A DNA stretch of 64,000 nucleotides, taken from NCBI GenBank assembly GCA_028279245.1, contig JANQOE010000062.1, positions 1 through 64,000 on the forward strand. The letters are read 5' to 3'. The stretch is from Alphaproteobacteria bacterium (GTDB lineage Bacteria; Pseudomonadota; Alphaproteobacteria; UBA6615). Shown piece by piece: positions 25,540 to 34,775 of this stretch. Both the position numbers and the translations under genes were made by a program. Numbering within the stretch: position 1 is the first letter of the stretch; each line of letters starts with the position of its first letter. The notes beneath the pieces are model-generated. The model worked only from the letters and a program-made list of their open reading frames with translations, was not told the DNA's origin and did no database searches.

Positions 25540-26592
25540 CTAGGCTGAGTTGGCTTGTATAGGGGCGTCCATTCCGCGGTCGGAGTCAGCGAAATGGCAC
25601 GCCACGGCGCGCTGCGTCGGGTCGCCGCTCAGTTCCGGAGCCTCGTTCGCGCATACCGCCTCGGCCATATGGCAGCGGGTGCGAAACCGGCAGCCGGAGG
25701 GCGGATTGATCGGGCTTGGCACTTCACCCTGCAGAATGACCCGGTCCCGACGTTCGGCCGGATCGATCGCAGGTGCCGCCGACAGCAATGCCTGGGTATA
25801 GGGGTGCGCCGGATGATCGTAGATCTGCTGCCAGGTGCCGATCTCGACAATCTTCCCCAGATACATCACCGCAACCCTGTCGGAGATATGGCGCACCACC
25901 GACAGGTCGTGGGCGATGAAGATGTACGACAGGCCGAACTCTTCCTGGATCTCCTCGAGTAGATTGATGACCTGCGCCTGGATCGAAACATCGAGCGCCG
26001 ACACCGGCTCGTCGCACACGACGATCTCCGGATTGAGCGCCAACGCCCGCGCAATACCGATGCGTTGCCGTTGACCGCCGGAGAATTGGTGCGGGTAGCG
26101 GTGCCCATCGTCGGGACCCAAACCAACCCGGGTCAGCAGCTCGGCGATCCTGTCGCTCCACTCGCGCCGCGGCAGTGCATCGGGGAAGATGGCCCACGGT
26201 TCGCGAATGATCTGCGCCACCGTCATCCGCGGATTGAGCGAGGCAAAGGGATCCTGAAAGACAATCTGCATCCGCCGGCGATGCCGGCGCATTTCGCGGC
26301 GCGAGAGTTGGAAGATGTCGGTGTCGCCAAATAGGGCCTGGCCGCCGGTCGGTTCGACCAGCCGCAGCAACACCCGCGCCAGTGTCGACTTGCCACAACC
26401 TGACTCGCCAACAATCCCCAAGGTTTCACCCCGGTGCAGGGTGAAGCTCACATCGTCCACCGCGCGCACTACGCCGCCCGCCTTCAGTAGCGCGTCACCG
26501 CGGGCCGGGTAGTGCTTGCTCACATCGCGCACTTGCAGCAGCGGCTCGCCAAGGCTGGCTCTTGGAGCCGCGGATGCCACGACGTCAGGCAC
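25540..26592 (-). CDS. ABC transporter ATPase, DppF/OppF type
   Basis: Walker [16 protein letters not shown], signature [15 protein letters not shown], Walker [13 protein letters not shown], and the oligopeptide-specific C-terminal part with [17 protein letters not shown] (a cysteine-containing segment typical of the family). The GTG start at 26592 has GGAGG seven bases ahead and overlaps the upstream ATPase gene by 8 bp; further upstream in-frame sequence is a shadow of that gene. About 350 residues, normal length. Pairs with the DppD-type ATPase at 26585. Confidence 0.93.
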   Translation of the reverse strand: MPDVVASAAPRASLGEPLLQVRDVSKHYPARGDALLKAGGVVRAVDDVSFTLHRGETLGIVGESGCGKSTLARVLLRLVEPTGGQALFGDTDIFQLSRREMRRHRRRMQIVFQDPFASLNPRMTVAQIIREPWAIFPDALPRREWSDRIAELLTRVGLGPDDGHRYPHQFSGGQRQRIGIARALALNPEIVVCDEPVSALDVSIQAQVINLLEEIQEEFGLSYIFIAHDLSVVRHISDRVAVMYLGKIVEIGTWQQIYDHPAHPYTQALLSAAPAIDPAERRDRVILQGEVPSPINPPSGCRFRTRCHMAEAVCANEAPELSGDPTQRAVACHFADSDRGMDAPIQANSA

Positions 26593-27610
26593 CCAGCACC
26601 TCCGCCGCAAAGTGGCAGGCACTCTCGCGGCCCAGCGCCACACTCTGCAGCGATGGACGGTCCCGCGAGCATTCCGGCTGGCGCTTCGCACACCGCGGAT
26701 GGAAGGGGCACCCGCTGGGCATGGCCGTCAGCACCGGCGGCGCCCCTTCAATAGTGCGCAGCTTCTCATGTTTCATCTCGGCGCGCGGCACCGAGTTCAT
26801 CAGGCCAATCGTGTAGGGATGCGCGGGCCGCGCCACGACCTCGGCAGTAGGGCCGCTCTCCATGACCCGGCCGCCATACATGACCATCACGCGGTCGGCG
26901 GTTTCGGCAACCACTCCGATGTCGTGGGTGATGAGGATCAGCGCCATCCCGGTTTGCTCGCGCAGTTCGGTCAGCAACTGCATGATCTGCGCTTGCACCG
27001 TGACGTCCAGCGCGGTCGTGGGTTCGTCAGCAATCAACACATCGGGGGCCAGAGCAATCGCCATGGCGATCATAATGCGTTGGCTCATGCCACCGGAGAA
27101 TTCGTAGGGATAGCTGCGGACCCGCTGCCGCGCCGAAGGGATCTTGACTTGATCCATCAACGCCACCGCCTTGTTGAGTGCGTCGCGCTTTGACGTGCCC
27201 GGGCGATGCACCCGGTACATCTCGCTGATCTGATAGCCGACCGTCAGACCGGGGTTGAGCGCCGTGACCGCGTCCTGAAACACCATGGAAACCCGGTCCC
27301 CGCGAATGCGGCGCGTCTCCGCTGGCGGCGCGTTGAGCAGATCCGTATCCCGGAAATAGACATGCCCGCCGATCTCCGCCGGTGGCGAGTCAAGCAATCC
27401 CATGATCGCCCCGACGCTGACGCTCTTACCCGAACCGGATTCCCCCAAGATGCCGACCGTCTCACCCGGACGGATCTCATAGCTGACGCCGTTCACCGCG
27501 CTAACCCGGCCATGCGGTGTCTGAAACGCAACCTGCAGGTCCGTCACCCGCAGCACGGGCGCTGCAACCTCGGCCACAGCGGCGGTCCGCGCTATATCAG
27601 CCATCGCCAT
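26585..27610 (-). CDS. ABC transporter ATPase, DppD/OppD type
   Basis: Walker [12 protein letters not shown], signature [15 protein letters not shown], Walker [14 protein letters not shown], and the C-terminal oligopeptide-type tail with [15 protein letters not shown]. 341 residues from 27610, or 339 from the next ATG at 27604; the ribosome site is weak for both because it lies inside the DppC-type gene, which it overlaps by about 19 bp. Together with 25540 it forms the heterodimeric motor for the permeases at 27592 and 28521. Confidence 0.93.
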   Translation of the reverse strand: MAMADIARTAAVAEVAAPVLRVTDLQVAFQTPHGRVSAVNGVSYEIRPGETVGILGESGSGKSVSVGAIMGLLDSPPAEIGGHVYFRDTDLLNAPPAETRRIRGDRVSMVFQDAVTALNPGLTVGYQISEMYRVHRPGTSKRDALNKAVALMDQVKIPSARQRVRSYPYEFSGGMSQRIMIAMAIALAPDVLIADEPTTALDVTVQAQIMQLLTELREQTGMALILITHDIGVVAETADRVMVMYGGRVMESGPTAEVVARPAHPYTIGLMNSVPRAEMKHEKLRTIEGAPPVLTAMPSGCPFHPRCAKRQPECSRDRPSLQSVALGRESACHFAAEVLGA

Positions 27611-28524
27611 CGCTGCACCGGATCGGTAATGGTCCGCAGCCAGTTCGCCAGCAGATTAAGGCTCAGGGTTGTCAGAAAGATCGCCAGACCCGGGAACGTG
27701 ATCATCCACCAGGCTTCGCGCAAATACTCGCGCCCGCGCGCGATCATCAGCCCCCATGAAGGCTCCGGCGGCTGCAATCCGAACCCGAGGAAACTGAGCC
27801 CCGCCTCGGCGAGGATCAGCAGCGCAATCTCAAGGGTCGCCAACACCAACAGCGGCGACATCATGTTCGGCAGGATATGGCGGAAGATGATCCGCATATC
27901 CGACGCCCCGATCGACCGGGCCGCCTCGACGAACGACGACTGGCGATAGGACAGTGTGATGCCACGCGCCAGCCGGGCATAGACGACCCAGCGCACGAAC
28001 GCGAGGATCAGCACCATGTTGATCAGCCCGCCGCCGATCAGGAACAGCACGAACAGCGCGATCAGCAGCGACGGCACCGCCATAAACGCATCGACGGCAC
28101 GCATGATCACGGTTTCGACCCGGCCGCCATAGAAGCCGGCGAGCAGGCCTAGCGTGGTTCCAGCGATGCCGGAAACCGCAACCGCGACAAACCCGACCGC
28201 CAACGACGCCCGCGCCCCGAACAGCAAGCGTGTCAGCATGTCCCGGCCCAGCGCATCGGTGCCGAGCAGATGGAACTGCTCGACCCCGCCGAGACCCGAC
28301 ACGGTCGAAAGCGGCGGCGCACGTCCGGCGAAGATGTTAGGTGTCAGCGGATCGTAGGGCGTGATCCACCCGGCAAACGTTGCCGCAAACACCAACGTTA
28401 CCAGGAAAACCACCGCCAGCAGGACCACCGGATCGCGTGCAAGGGCAACCAGCAGATCGCGGCTCGTGACGCGCGCCTGCCGTTCCTCCACGACCTCAGT
28501 GGCGGTGTCCGTCTCAGCGGTCAT
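27592..28524 (-). CDS. ABC transporter permease, DppC/OppC type
   Basis: The start at 28524 makes an ATGA overlap with the DppB-type stop; the much longer in-frame extension to 28965 is a shadow of that gene. 310 residues: an N-terminal anchor (VVLLAVVFLVTLVFAATF), then LLGTDALGRDMLTRLLFGAR, the DppC signature, and the coupling loop SSFVEAARSIGASD. Standard length for the family, unlike the longer DppC of the neighbouring operon at 14720. Confidence 0.93.
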   Translation of the reverse strand: MTAETDTATEVVEERQARVTSRDLLVALARDPVVLLAVVFLVTLVFAATFAGWITPYDPLTPNIFAGRAPPLSTVSGLGGVEQFHLLGTDALGRDMLTRLLFGARASLAVGFVAVAVSGIAGTTLGLLAGFYGGRVETVIMRAVDAFMAVPSLLIALFVLFLIGGGLINMVLILAFVRWVVYARLARGITLSYRQSSFVEAARSIGASDMRIIFRHILPNMMSPLLVLATLEIALLILAEAGLSFLGFGLQPPEPSWGLMIARGREYLREAWWMITFPGLAIFLTTLSLNLLANWLRTITDPVQRWRWLI

Positions 28525-29495
28525 GCGCCGAACCGCACCCGGGGATTCAGCACCGTGTAGATTAGGTCGACAATCAGGTTGATCGCCAACACCATCAGCA
28601 CCAACAGGAAGATCGTCGCCTCGATCAACGGCACGTCCCGAATGGCCAGCGCCTCGACGGTCAACGCCCCGATGCCCGGCCACCCGAACACCGTTTCGAT
28701 AATGATGACACCGGTCACGACGTTGATCGTCTCGTCGCCGATCGTCGTGACGATGGGAATGGCGGCGTTCTTCAAGGCATGCACTGAGGCGATCTTGCGC
28801 AACGGAATACCGCGCCCCCGCGCTGCCGTAATGTAAGGTTTGGCCAGCTCGTCGAGCATGGATGACCGGGCAATCTGCGTAATCCGGCCGATCGGCCGCA
28901 GTGACAGGGCTAGGGCCGGCAACACCACATGCGCTGCCGTGCCGTAGCCTGAGGTCGGCAGCCAATCGAGCTGCACCGCGAACAGCAGAATCAGAATCAG
29001 CGCGAACCAGTATTCGACGATCGAGACACCGGCGAGCGACAGTACATTGACCATCCGGTCGCCGAACGTTCGGGGCCGCACCGCGGCATAGATCCCGAGC
29101 GGCAAGGCGACGATAACAGAAAACAGGATGGTCGCACCGCCCAGCAGTAGGGTCGGCGGGAGCCGGTCCATGGCAATCGGCAAGGTCTTGCGCGAGTCCG
29201 GAATCTCACCGTGGTTGAGCGGTTTGCTGATCCCGTACCGGAAAGTATCACCCATATCGCCGGACGCCATCCCGACGATGAAACGCTGGTATTGGACCCA
29301 CATCGGATCCTCCAGCCCCATTCGCTCGCGCAGTTCCCGCACATCGTCTTCGGTGGCGGTCGTGCCGAGCACCATGCGCGCCGGGTCGCCGATCTGCCGG
29401 TCGGCGAAAAAAACCACCGACATGACCAGCACCAGCATGATGATCGATGTCAGCAGCCGGCGCGCGAAGTAGCCACCTGTTATCGCGCTGATCAC
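28521..29495 (-). CDS. ABC transporter permease, DppB/OppB type
   Basis: Start chosen at the GTG at 29495 with GGAG six bases ahead (324 residues); a TTG at 29510 is in frame but lies in the base of the intergenic hairpin and has no ribosome site. Features: N-terminal helix RRLLTSIIMLVLVMSVVFF, the periplasmic stretch with MGLEDPMWVQYQRFI, and the coupling loop KPYITAARGRGI. Gap of 67 bp to the binding-protein gene, occupied by a perfect hairpin. Confidence 0.92.
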   Translation of the reverse strand: MISAITGGYFARRLLTSIIMLVLVMSVVFFADRQIGDPARMVLGTTATEDDVRELRERMGLEDPMWVQYQRFIVGMASGDMGDTFRYGISKPLNHGEIPDSRKTLPIAMDRLPPTLLLGGATILFSVIVALPLGIYAAVRPRTFGDRMVNVLSLAGVSIVEYWFALILILLFAVQLDWLPTSGYGTAAHVVLPALALSLRPIGRITQIARSSMLDELAKPYITAARGRGIPLRKIASVHALKNAAIPIVTTIGDETINVVTGVIIIETVFGWPGIGALTVEALAIRDVPLIEATIFLLVLMVLAINLIVDLIYTVLNPRVRFGA

Positions 29496-29514
29496 AGCGT
29501 CTCCGGCCAAATTC

Positions 29515-29551
29515 GTTGGCGGGGGTAATGCTTGTCTACACCCCCGCCAAC
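29515..29551 (-). terminator. Perfect 12-bp hairpin between binding-protein and permease genes
   Basis: GTTGGCGGGGGT and ACCCCCGCCAAC with a 13-base loop, starting 11 bases after the binding-protein stop. On the minus strand GAATTTGGCC follows, so the T-run is poor. Same position as the hairpins at 5568 and 16870 in two other ABC operons. Confidence 0.6.
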
Positions 29552-29562
29552 AGGGAGAACCC

Positions 29563-31107
29563 TTAGTTTAGCCGCATGTTCACCGCGATGATGCGGTGAT
29601 CCAGGCCAAAGTCCCATTCAAGCCCCTCAGGCACGCCATAGGCGCGCTGCAGCAGCCCGACCGGGGCAACGACGTAGCGGTCATGACCCTCCTTGACCAA
29701 TTCGCGCAACGCCTGGTGGCGCTCGTCACCGGTCAGCGAACCCGCCGCGGCAGCCCGCTGGTCAAAGCTTGGATCGCAGAACACCGAAACGATCCCGCCG
29801 CAGGAATAGTGAGCACCGAAGGTCGCGCCGTAGTCCATCAGCGGGTTCGCCTGCACGTGCAGCCAGGCATAGGCCCGTTCCGGATTTGGCTTGGTTGTGG
29901 CCCGCGGATTGAACACACCGGGTTCTTCGACGGCAACGGTGGTCGGTACGCCGACGGACGTCAGCATGGCGCCCATCGCCTCGACCATCTCGCCATTGCG
30001 CGGTGTCGAGCCCTGCCGGGTCGAGATATGGACGCTTGGAATTTCCGCGCCGCCACCCTTCAGTTGATCGACGATTGCTCGGGCGCCGGCCGGATCGTAT
30101 GCGTACTGCGCGATCTCATCGTGGAAACCGGTTGCCACGCTCGGCAACATCTGCCCCGCCAGCGGCTCGCCGAGCCCCATCAGGTTCTGCCGGATGCCTT
30201 CCCAGTCGATCCCAGTGAAGATCGCCTTACGGAAGTCGGTGTCGGCAAGCAACGGATGCGCGCCGTGATAGTCGAGCCTGAACTGCAGGAACGTGTCGGA
30301 GCCCTTGACCAAGCATTTGATGTCCGCCTCGCCATCGAAACGCTCGCATTCCTCTTTTGTCAGGAACATTGCGATGTGGGCTTCCTTACTTTCGACCATG
30401 GCCGCCCGCACGATCGGCTCAGGCCGCCAGACGACACGCAGGCTGTCGAAGAAGATCTCGCCATAAGTGTCTTCTGCCGCGTTGCCCCACCAATCCGCGT
30501 TGGCCTTGGCCGTCCAGAACTGGCCTTGCTCCCATTCGTCGAAAACGTAGGGGCCGGTGCCGATCGGATGCACGTCATGCGCCGCCGGGTCTTCGAGGAT
30601 CTGCTTGGCGGAGGTCAGACCTGCCAGATAAATCCGCCGTGGCAACAGCGGGTCCGGCGTCTCGGTAATCACTGCCACGGTCGACTTGTCGACGGCTTCC
30701 GCGGTGATCTGCGGGCCCATCATCTCCCGCACACTGAAATTGTTCTCGGGGTCGTAGAGCCAGTTGATGCTGACTGCTGCGGCCTCGCCGTCCAACGCGG
30801 TGCCGTCGTGGAACGCCACGCCGTCGCGCAGCGTGAAGTGCCAGACGGTCGGCTCGACCTGTTCCCAACTGGTCGCCAGCATTGGTAGGACCTCGTTGGT
30901 CGCCGGGTCGAGGCGCGTCAGGTTTTCGATAACGTTGCGAAGCCCGACGCCGTTGATTTCCTTGTAGGTGACCTGGGCCTGCATGGACTGCGGCTCCTGG
31001 TTGGCGACAACCACCAACTCGCCGCCACCGCCGATCGCCCAAGCCGGGCCGATGGCGGTTGCACCAAACACCGCGCCCAAGAGGAGCGCGCGTCTCAACT
31101 GGGTCAT
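29563..31107 (-). CDS. ABC transporter substrate-binding protein, family 5
   Basis: Periplasmic receptor of the oligopeptide-class importer that continues to 25540. The start at 31107 gives 514 residues with a Sec signal peptide (MTQLRRALLLGAVFGATAI, cleavage after AWA) and has AAGGGA ahead; an in-frame start 22 codons upstream (31173) lies inside the LacI-type operator and is rejected. The mature part has the usual family 5 sequence (PTVWHFTLRDGVAFHDGTAL, then DFRKAIFTGIDWEGIRQ). A LacI operator 61 bp upstream ties it to the inositol regulon, so the ligand may be an inositol conjugate rather than a peptide. Confidence 0.9.
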   Translation of the reverse strand: MTQLRRALLLGAVFGATAIGPAWAIGGGGELVVVANQEPQSMQAQVTYKEINGVGLRNVIENLTRLDPATNEVLPMLATSWEQVEPTVWHFTLRDGVAFHDGTALDGEAAAVSINWLYDPENNFSVREMMGPQITAEAVDKSTVAVITETPDPLLPRRIYLAGLTSAKQILEDPAAHDVHPIGTGPYVFDEWEQGQFWTAKANADWWGNAAEDTYGEIFFDSLRVVWRPEPIVRAAMVESKEAHIAMFLTKEECERFDGEADIKCLVKGSDTFLQFRLDYHGAHPLLADTDFRKAIFTGIDWEGIRQNLMGLGEPLAGQMLPSVATGFHDEIAQYAYDPAGARAIVDQLKGGGAEIPSVHISTRQGSTPRNGEMVEAMGAMLTSVGVPTTVAVEEPGVFNPRATTKPNPERAYAWLHVQANPLMDYGATFGAHYSCGGIVSVFCDPSFDQRAAAAGSLTGDERHQALRELVKEGHDRYVVAPVGLLQRAYGVPEGLEWDFGLDHRIIAVNMRLN

Positions 31108-31167
31108 ATGTCCCTTCCCTTGAATGTTACGGAGTTGAAATCGTTCCAACTCGCTGGCATTCTTGTT

Positions 31168-31183
31168 TTGCAATCGGTTGCAA
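31168..31183. promoter_or_regulatory. LacI-family operator, copy 1
   Basis: TTGCAATCGGTTGCAA: TTGCAA half sites around a CG centre, 61 bp upstream of the binding-protein start. One of four matching sites (see 32501, 36834, 42612). Confidence 0.75.
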
Positions 31184-31244
31184 TTCTGCGGCGATTGGAG
31201 CTGAACGTCAAGGTCGAAGCGGACTGTTGAGAGGAAAACCGTCC

Positions 31245-32441
31245 TTAGAGCCGGCGCAGATAGGCGTCCACCTCACGCTGGCTCATCCGACTAAACTGCT
31301 CTTCCTTGAACTTCTCCCGCATCTTGGCCCGTGGATGCATATAGCCCGCACCGATCACGGCCTCGCCTCTGTCGCAAACGACAAGGCGGGAGGTGCGTTG
31401 CCCGTGTGGTGAGAGTTCCTCCCACCTTTCGTACGGCATGCATCGCATGATGCCCTCGCTGCGGAACCAGGGCGCGTAGTACTCGATGTTCGGCATAGCC
31501 CGGACCTCCCTGGAGAGGTTAGGCGTTCCACCGTGCCAGGCTCGGATATCGCGCAATACGGCGCATCCGGCGGGCGCCGGGCATACCGTGCTCAGTTTCA
31601 TCCAGTCGGGCTCATCGGCCAGGTTGGGGATCGGCGCGCGCCAACGCTGGCTGCCCGGGATCTGGCGGATCGGGCCGTTCACCGGTGTCAGGTCAACCAT
31701 CGGGAAATTGACGGTCAGCACCGGGACCGGCAGGTCCCGCATATTGATGTGCCCGAAGGGGTCGGGGAGTTCAGACCACATATTGTCCGAATGCAGGCCC
31801 TGATACTCGATCGCTCCCGGCATCGCGATGTCGCCGCCGCCACCGCCGACGACGTAGTTGGCTGAGCCGAAGATCTCGGTCAGGATCGGCGTCAGCGTCT
31901 CCAGATCGATGAGTTCGCACCACGCTTTCTCATGCAGCATGTGCCGCGAGGCCGAACCACCGCCGAACGAGTAGCGGTGGGGCAGGCCGCCAGCGCCGCC
32001 GCCGGCCGAGCAGTCCGGGTCGTCAGCCATGAGGCTCTCGATTGCCCGCGCCGACGCCGCCTGTATTCTGGCCAGTTGTGCGGGGCTGAGCGCATCGCGA
32101 ACCACCACGAATCCGTCTCGGTTGAACCGGTCGGCGGCGCGTTTGACGTCGCTAGGCGATTGAATCTCCAGGCCTTTTATGCCGTTTTCCCGGAGCAGCC
32201 GCTCGCGTAGGGCGACCACGTTCGGGTCGTCATAGGCACGGGTCCACGTCGCGCAGGTCGGGTCACCGCCCACCAGATTTCGGTGCTCAGGCGTCGTTTC
32301 GATCTCGATCTCACCCATCGGCGTGTCGAGACCTTGCGGGTTATCGTTGTAGAGTGTCTCTTTCGGCCGGTTCGCGAAGCCGTTTGGCGGGACGGACGCG
32401 TTCCAACCAACGGTTTTGGTGTTTTCGGTTTGTGCCACCAT
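31245..32441 (-). CDS. PhyH-family 2-oxoglutarate/Fe(II) dioxygenase
   Basis: Facial triad H217-S-D219 (in QGLHSDNMW) and H303 (in RAWHGGTPN), with R311 placed to bind 2-oxoglutarate. 398 residues, including a long N-terminal segment before the core. GGGAGGAGGCAG stands before the ATG. A LacI operator (32501-32516) sits 60 bp upstream, shared with the divergent LacI-type gene at 32593; another lies between this gene and the downstream transporter operon. The position implies oxidation or O-demethylation of the transported compound before it enters the inositol pathway. Substrate is inferred, not shown. Confidence 0.86.
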   Translation of the reverse strand: MVAQTENTKTVGWNASVPPNGFANRPKETLYNDNPQGLDTPMGEIEIETTPEHRNLVGGDPTCATWTRAYDDPNVVALRERLLRENGIKGLEIQSPSDVKRAADRFNRDGFVVVRDALSPAQLARIQAASARAIESLMADDPDCSAGGGAGGLPHRYSFGGGSASRHMLHEKAWCELIDLETLTPILTEIFGSANYVVGGGGGDIAMPGAIEYQGLHSDNMWSELPDPFGHINMRDLPVPVLTVNFPMVDLTPVNGPIRQIPGSQRWRAPIPNLADEPDWMKLSTVCPAPAGCAVLRDIRAWHGGTPNLSREVRAMPNIEYYAPWFRSEGIMRCMPYERWEELSPHGQRTSRLVVCDRGEAVIGAGYMHPRAKMREKFKEEQFSRMSQREVDAYLRRL

Positions 32442-32500
32442 CTGCCTCCTCCCGATCCAGCAGAGCCCGACACTATGAGTCTGTCACGGCGGATAGGGTT

Positions 32501-32516
32501 TTGCAACCGATTGCAG
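32501..32516. promoter_or_regulatory. LacI-family operator, copy 2 (divergent dioxygenase/regulator promoter)
   Basis: TTGCAACCGATTGCAG, one base from the perfect symmetric form. It lies 60 bp from the dioxygenase start and 77 bp from the start of the LacI-type gene at 32593, suggesting autoregulation. Confidence 0.75.
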
Positions 32517-32592
32517 GATATTGAAGACGAAGAACTGACGAAGTACTCTTTCGAGCGAAGATGATGAAATCTCTAACTATTTCCTGGCGACG

Positions 32593-33618
32593 ATGAAACT
32601 GAAGCGGCCCGGTCGGGTAACTGTCCAAGATGTCGCCGAGGCGGCTGGTGTTTCCAGGTCGGCGGTCTCGCGAACCTTCACTGATGGCGCCAGCGTGTCG
32701 GGTCGCACCCGGGCGAAGGTCGAGGCCGCGGCCGAGCGGCTCGGCTACTTTCCGAACGCGCTGGCACGGAGCCTGACAACTCGCCGCACCCGGCTGATCG
32801 GCCTTGTCTCCAACAACTTCGAAAACCCGGCCTTCATGGAGGTTTTCGATCTCTTCACCCGGCGGCTGCAGGACCGTGGCTTGCGCCCCTTGCTGCTGAA
32901 CCTGACGGAGAACAGCGATCCGGCAGCGTCGGCGCGCATGTTGCTGCAATACAGTGTCGACGGCGTGATTCTCGCATCATCGACGCTGTCGCCTGAGTTC
33001 GTTGGCTCTTTCGTGGATGCGGGCCTGCCGGTTGTTCATGCATTTGGCCGCTACACAAAGGGTGGCGACACCAGCGTCATCACCGTCGACAACGCCCATG
33101 GTGGGGAGTTGGCGGCGCGGCGCTTCGTTGACGGCGGCTACCGGGCCATTGGCATTCTGGGCGGACCGCGCGACGCGACCTCGACAGAAGATCGGCTCAA
33201 AGGCTTTAGCAAGGCGATGAAGAAAGCCGGCTTGACCATTCGGGCCAGGCGCTTTGCCGAGGAGTACACGCACGACGCCGGCAGCAGCGCGCTCAGGGCC
33301 CTGCTCGCCGAGACGCAGTTGGACGGGATCTTCTGCGGCGACGACATTCTGGCGATGGGCGCCCGCGACGCCTGTCGCGAGCTAGGGCTCGAAGTACCGG
33401 AGGACATCGGGCTAATCGGATTCAACGACCTGACGATGGCCGCCTGGCGTTCGTATGACCTGACAACGATACGCCAACCCATTCGCGAGATCACGCTCAC
33501 CGCGGTCGACCAAGTCGTGTCGCTCGTCAACGAACCGGACCGCGCTCCCGAGAGCCGGCTGTTTCCGTGCAGCCTGGTCGAGCGCGGGTCGCTGCGGCCC
33601 CTGCAGTCAGCGCTCTAA
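32593..33618 (+). CDS. LacI-family regulator, probable repressor of the inositol-linked regulon
   Basis: N-terminal helix-turn-helix (TVQDVAEAAGVSRSAVSRTF), hinge NALARSLTTRRT, and a sugar-binding-type effector domain (IGILGGPRDATSTEDRLKGF, then IGLIGFNDLTMAAW). 341 residues. Four palindromes with the TTGCAA-YCGR-TTGCAA-like plan, typical of LacI/GalR-family operators, lie upstream of its own gene and the neighbouring transport and catabolic units, and no other LacI gene sits closer to them. Known inositol regulators are mostly IolR of the DeoR, RpiR or GntR families, so a LacI type here is less common. The assignment to these sites is inference. Confidence 0.9.
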   Translation: MKLKRPGRVTVQDVAEAAGVSRSAVSRTFTDGASVSGRTRAKVEAAAERLGYFPNALARSLTTRRTRLIGLVSNNFENPAFMEVFDLFTRRLQDRGLRPLLLNLTENSDPAASARMLLQYSVDGVILASSTLSPEFVGSFVDAGLPVVHAFGRYTKGGDTSVITVDNAHGGELAARRFVDGGYRAIGILGGPRDATSTEDRLKGFSKAMKKAGLTIRARRFAEEYTHDAGSSALRALLAETQLDGIFCGDDILAMGARDACRELGLEVPEDIGLIGFNDLTMAAWRSYDLTTIRQPIREITLTAVDQVVSLVNEPDRAPESRLFPCSLVERGSLRPLQSAL

Positions 33619-34757
33619 GACAGATCGACCCACGCGCCGCGCGCCTGGGCCGATTGGGCGGCCGCGTGGATGATTCGAATGGAATGCAGCCCGTCTTCCG
33701 CCGTGGGATAGCTTTCGGCGAGGGGGTCGGCTGCCTTGCCGGCCTGACGGGCCCGGATGACGTCGGCCAGATCCTTGTAGATGTTGGCGAAGGCCAAGGG
33801 CATGCCCTCCGGATGGCCGATCGTCACGTGCGACGCGCGTTGCGCCTCGGGCGACAGACCCGCCGCGCCCCGTTCGATCACTTGGGTCTGGCTGTTGAGT
33901 GGCGTCCAATAGAGCTGGTTCGGCTGCTCTTGCGCCCAGCGCAGCCCGCCTTGCTCACCGAAGACCTGCAGCGTAAGGCCATGCATGCGGCCGATCGCAA
34001 CGCCGCTGGTCCAGAGGCGCCCGACTACACCGTCCGTCATCCGGAAATTGACCATTGCGTCGTCTTCGAGCACGCGGCCCGTGACGCATGACGCAAAGTC
34101 GGCGCTGAGCGAGGCGATGTTCTGGCCGTTGACGTAGCAGGCCAGATGCTGGGCGTGGATGCCACAGTCGGCGAAGACTGCCGAAACACCCGCTTGCGCC
34201 GGATCGAAGCGCCACCGTACCCGCGGATTATCCTGGTCCCTGGCGTCAGCCTGAAAGCCGTGCGCGAACTCGGCCACCACCAGACGCAACGCGCCAAGAT
34301 CGCCACGCGCGACCATCGCGCGCATCTGCCGGACCAATGCGTAACCGGAATAGCCGTAGTTCACCGCGCAGATCTGACCCGTTCGCCGGGCAAGACCGGC
34401 GAGTTCCTCGGCCTCGGCGACGGTAACGGTCATTGGCTTCTCGCAAAGCACATGAAAGCCGGCGTTGAGGAAGGCCCGACAAATCTCGAAGTGGGTGGCG
34501 TTGGGCGTCGCTATGGTCACCAGGTCCACACGATCCGGCCGCGCGGTCTCCTTCTCCAGCATTTCCCGCCAATCGCCATAGGCGCGGTCAGCACTGATGC
34601 CGAGACGTTCGGCATATGCCTTCCCGCGGGCCGGATCGGCGTCCAGTGCCCCGGCAGCGAAAGTGAACGTGTTGTCGAGACCGGCAGCAATTCTGTGGGC
34701 CGAACCGATTTGGCTGCCTTCGCCGCCGCCGACCAAGCCCCAGCTGAGTTTTTGCAC
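33615..34757 (-). CDS. Gfo/Idh/MocA-family NAD(P)-dependent oxidoreductase
   Basis: Rossmann N terminus (WGLVGGGEGSQIGSAH) and the family signature CEKPMT near residue 105-110, followed by the C-terminal beta-sheet domain with FADCGIHAQHL, where aspartate and histidine take part in catalysis. 380 residues. GTG start at 34757 with GGGGG upstream. Last gene of the minus-strand unit that starts at 36807; its end overlaps the convergent LacI-type gene by 4 bp. Family members in inositol loci oxidise myo- or scyllo-inositol or methylated inositols to inososes. Which of the two here is the main inositol dehydrogenase cannot be told. Confidence 0.87.
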   Translation of the reverse strand: MQKLSWGLVGGGEGSQIGSAHRIAAGLDNTFTFAAGALDADPARGKAYAERLGISADRAYGDWREMLEKETARPDRVDLVTIATPNATHFEICRAFLNAGFHVLCEKPMTVTVAEAEELAGLARRTGQICAVNYGYSGYALVRQMRAMVARGDLGALRLVVAEFAHGFQADARDQDNPRVRWRFDPAQAGVSAVFADCGIHAQHLACYVNGQNIASLSADFASCVTGRVLEDDAMVNFRMTDGVVGRLWTSGVAIGRMHGLTLQVFGEQGGLRWAQEQPNQLYWTPLNSQTQVIERGAAGLSPEAQRASHVTIGHPEGMPLAFANIYKDLADVIRARQAGKAADPLAESYPTAEDGLHSIRIIHAAAQSAQARGAWVDLS

Positions 34758-34775
34758 GGACGTCTGGCCCCCTAG

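Noticed and set aside
27592-28965. 457-codon version of the DppC-type permease
   Set aside because: The first 147 codons are a shadow of the DppB gene; the ATGA-coupled ATG at 28524 is the real start.
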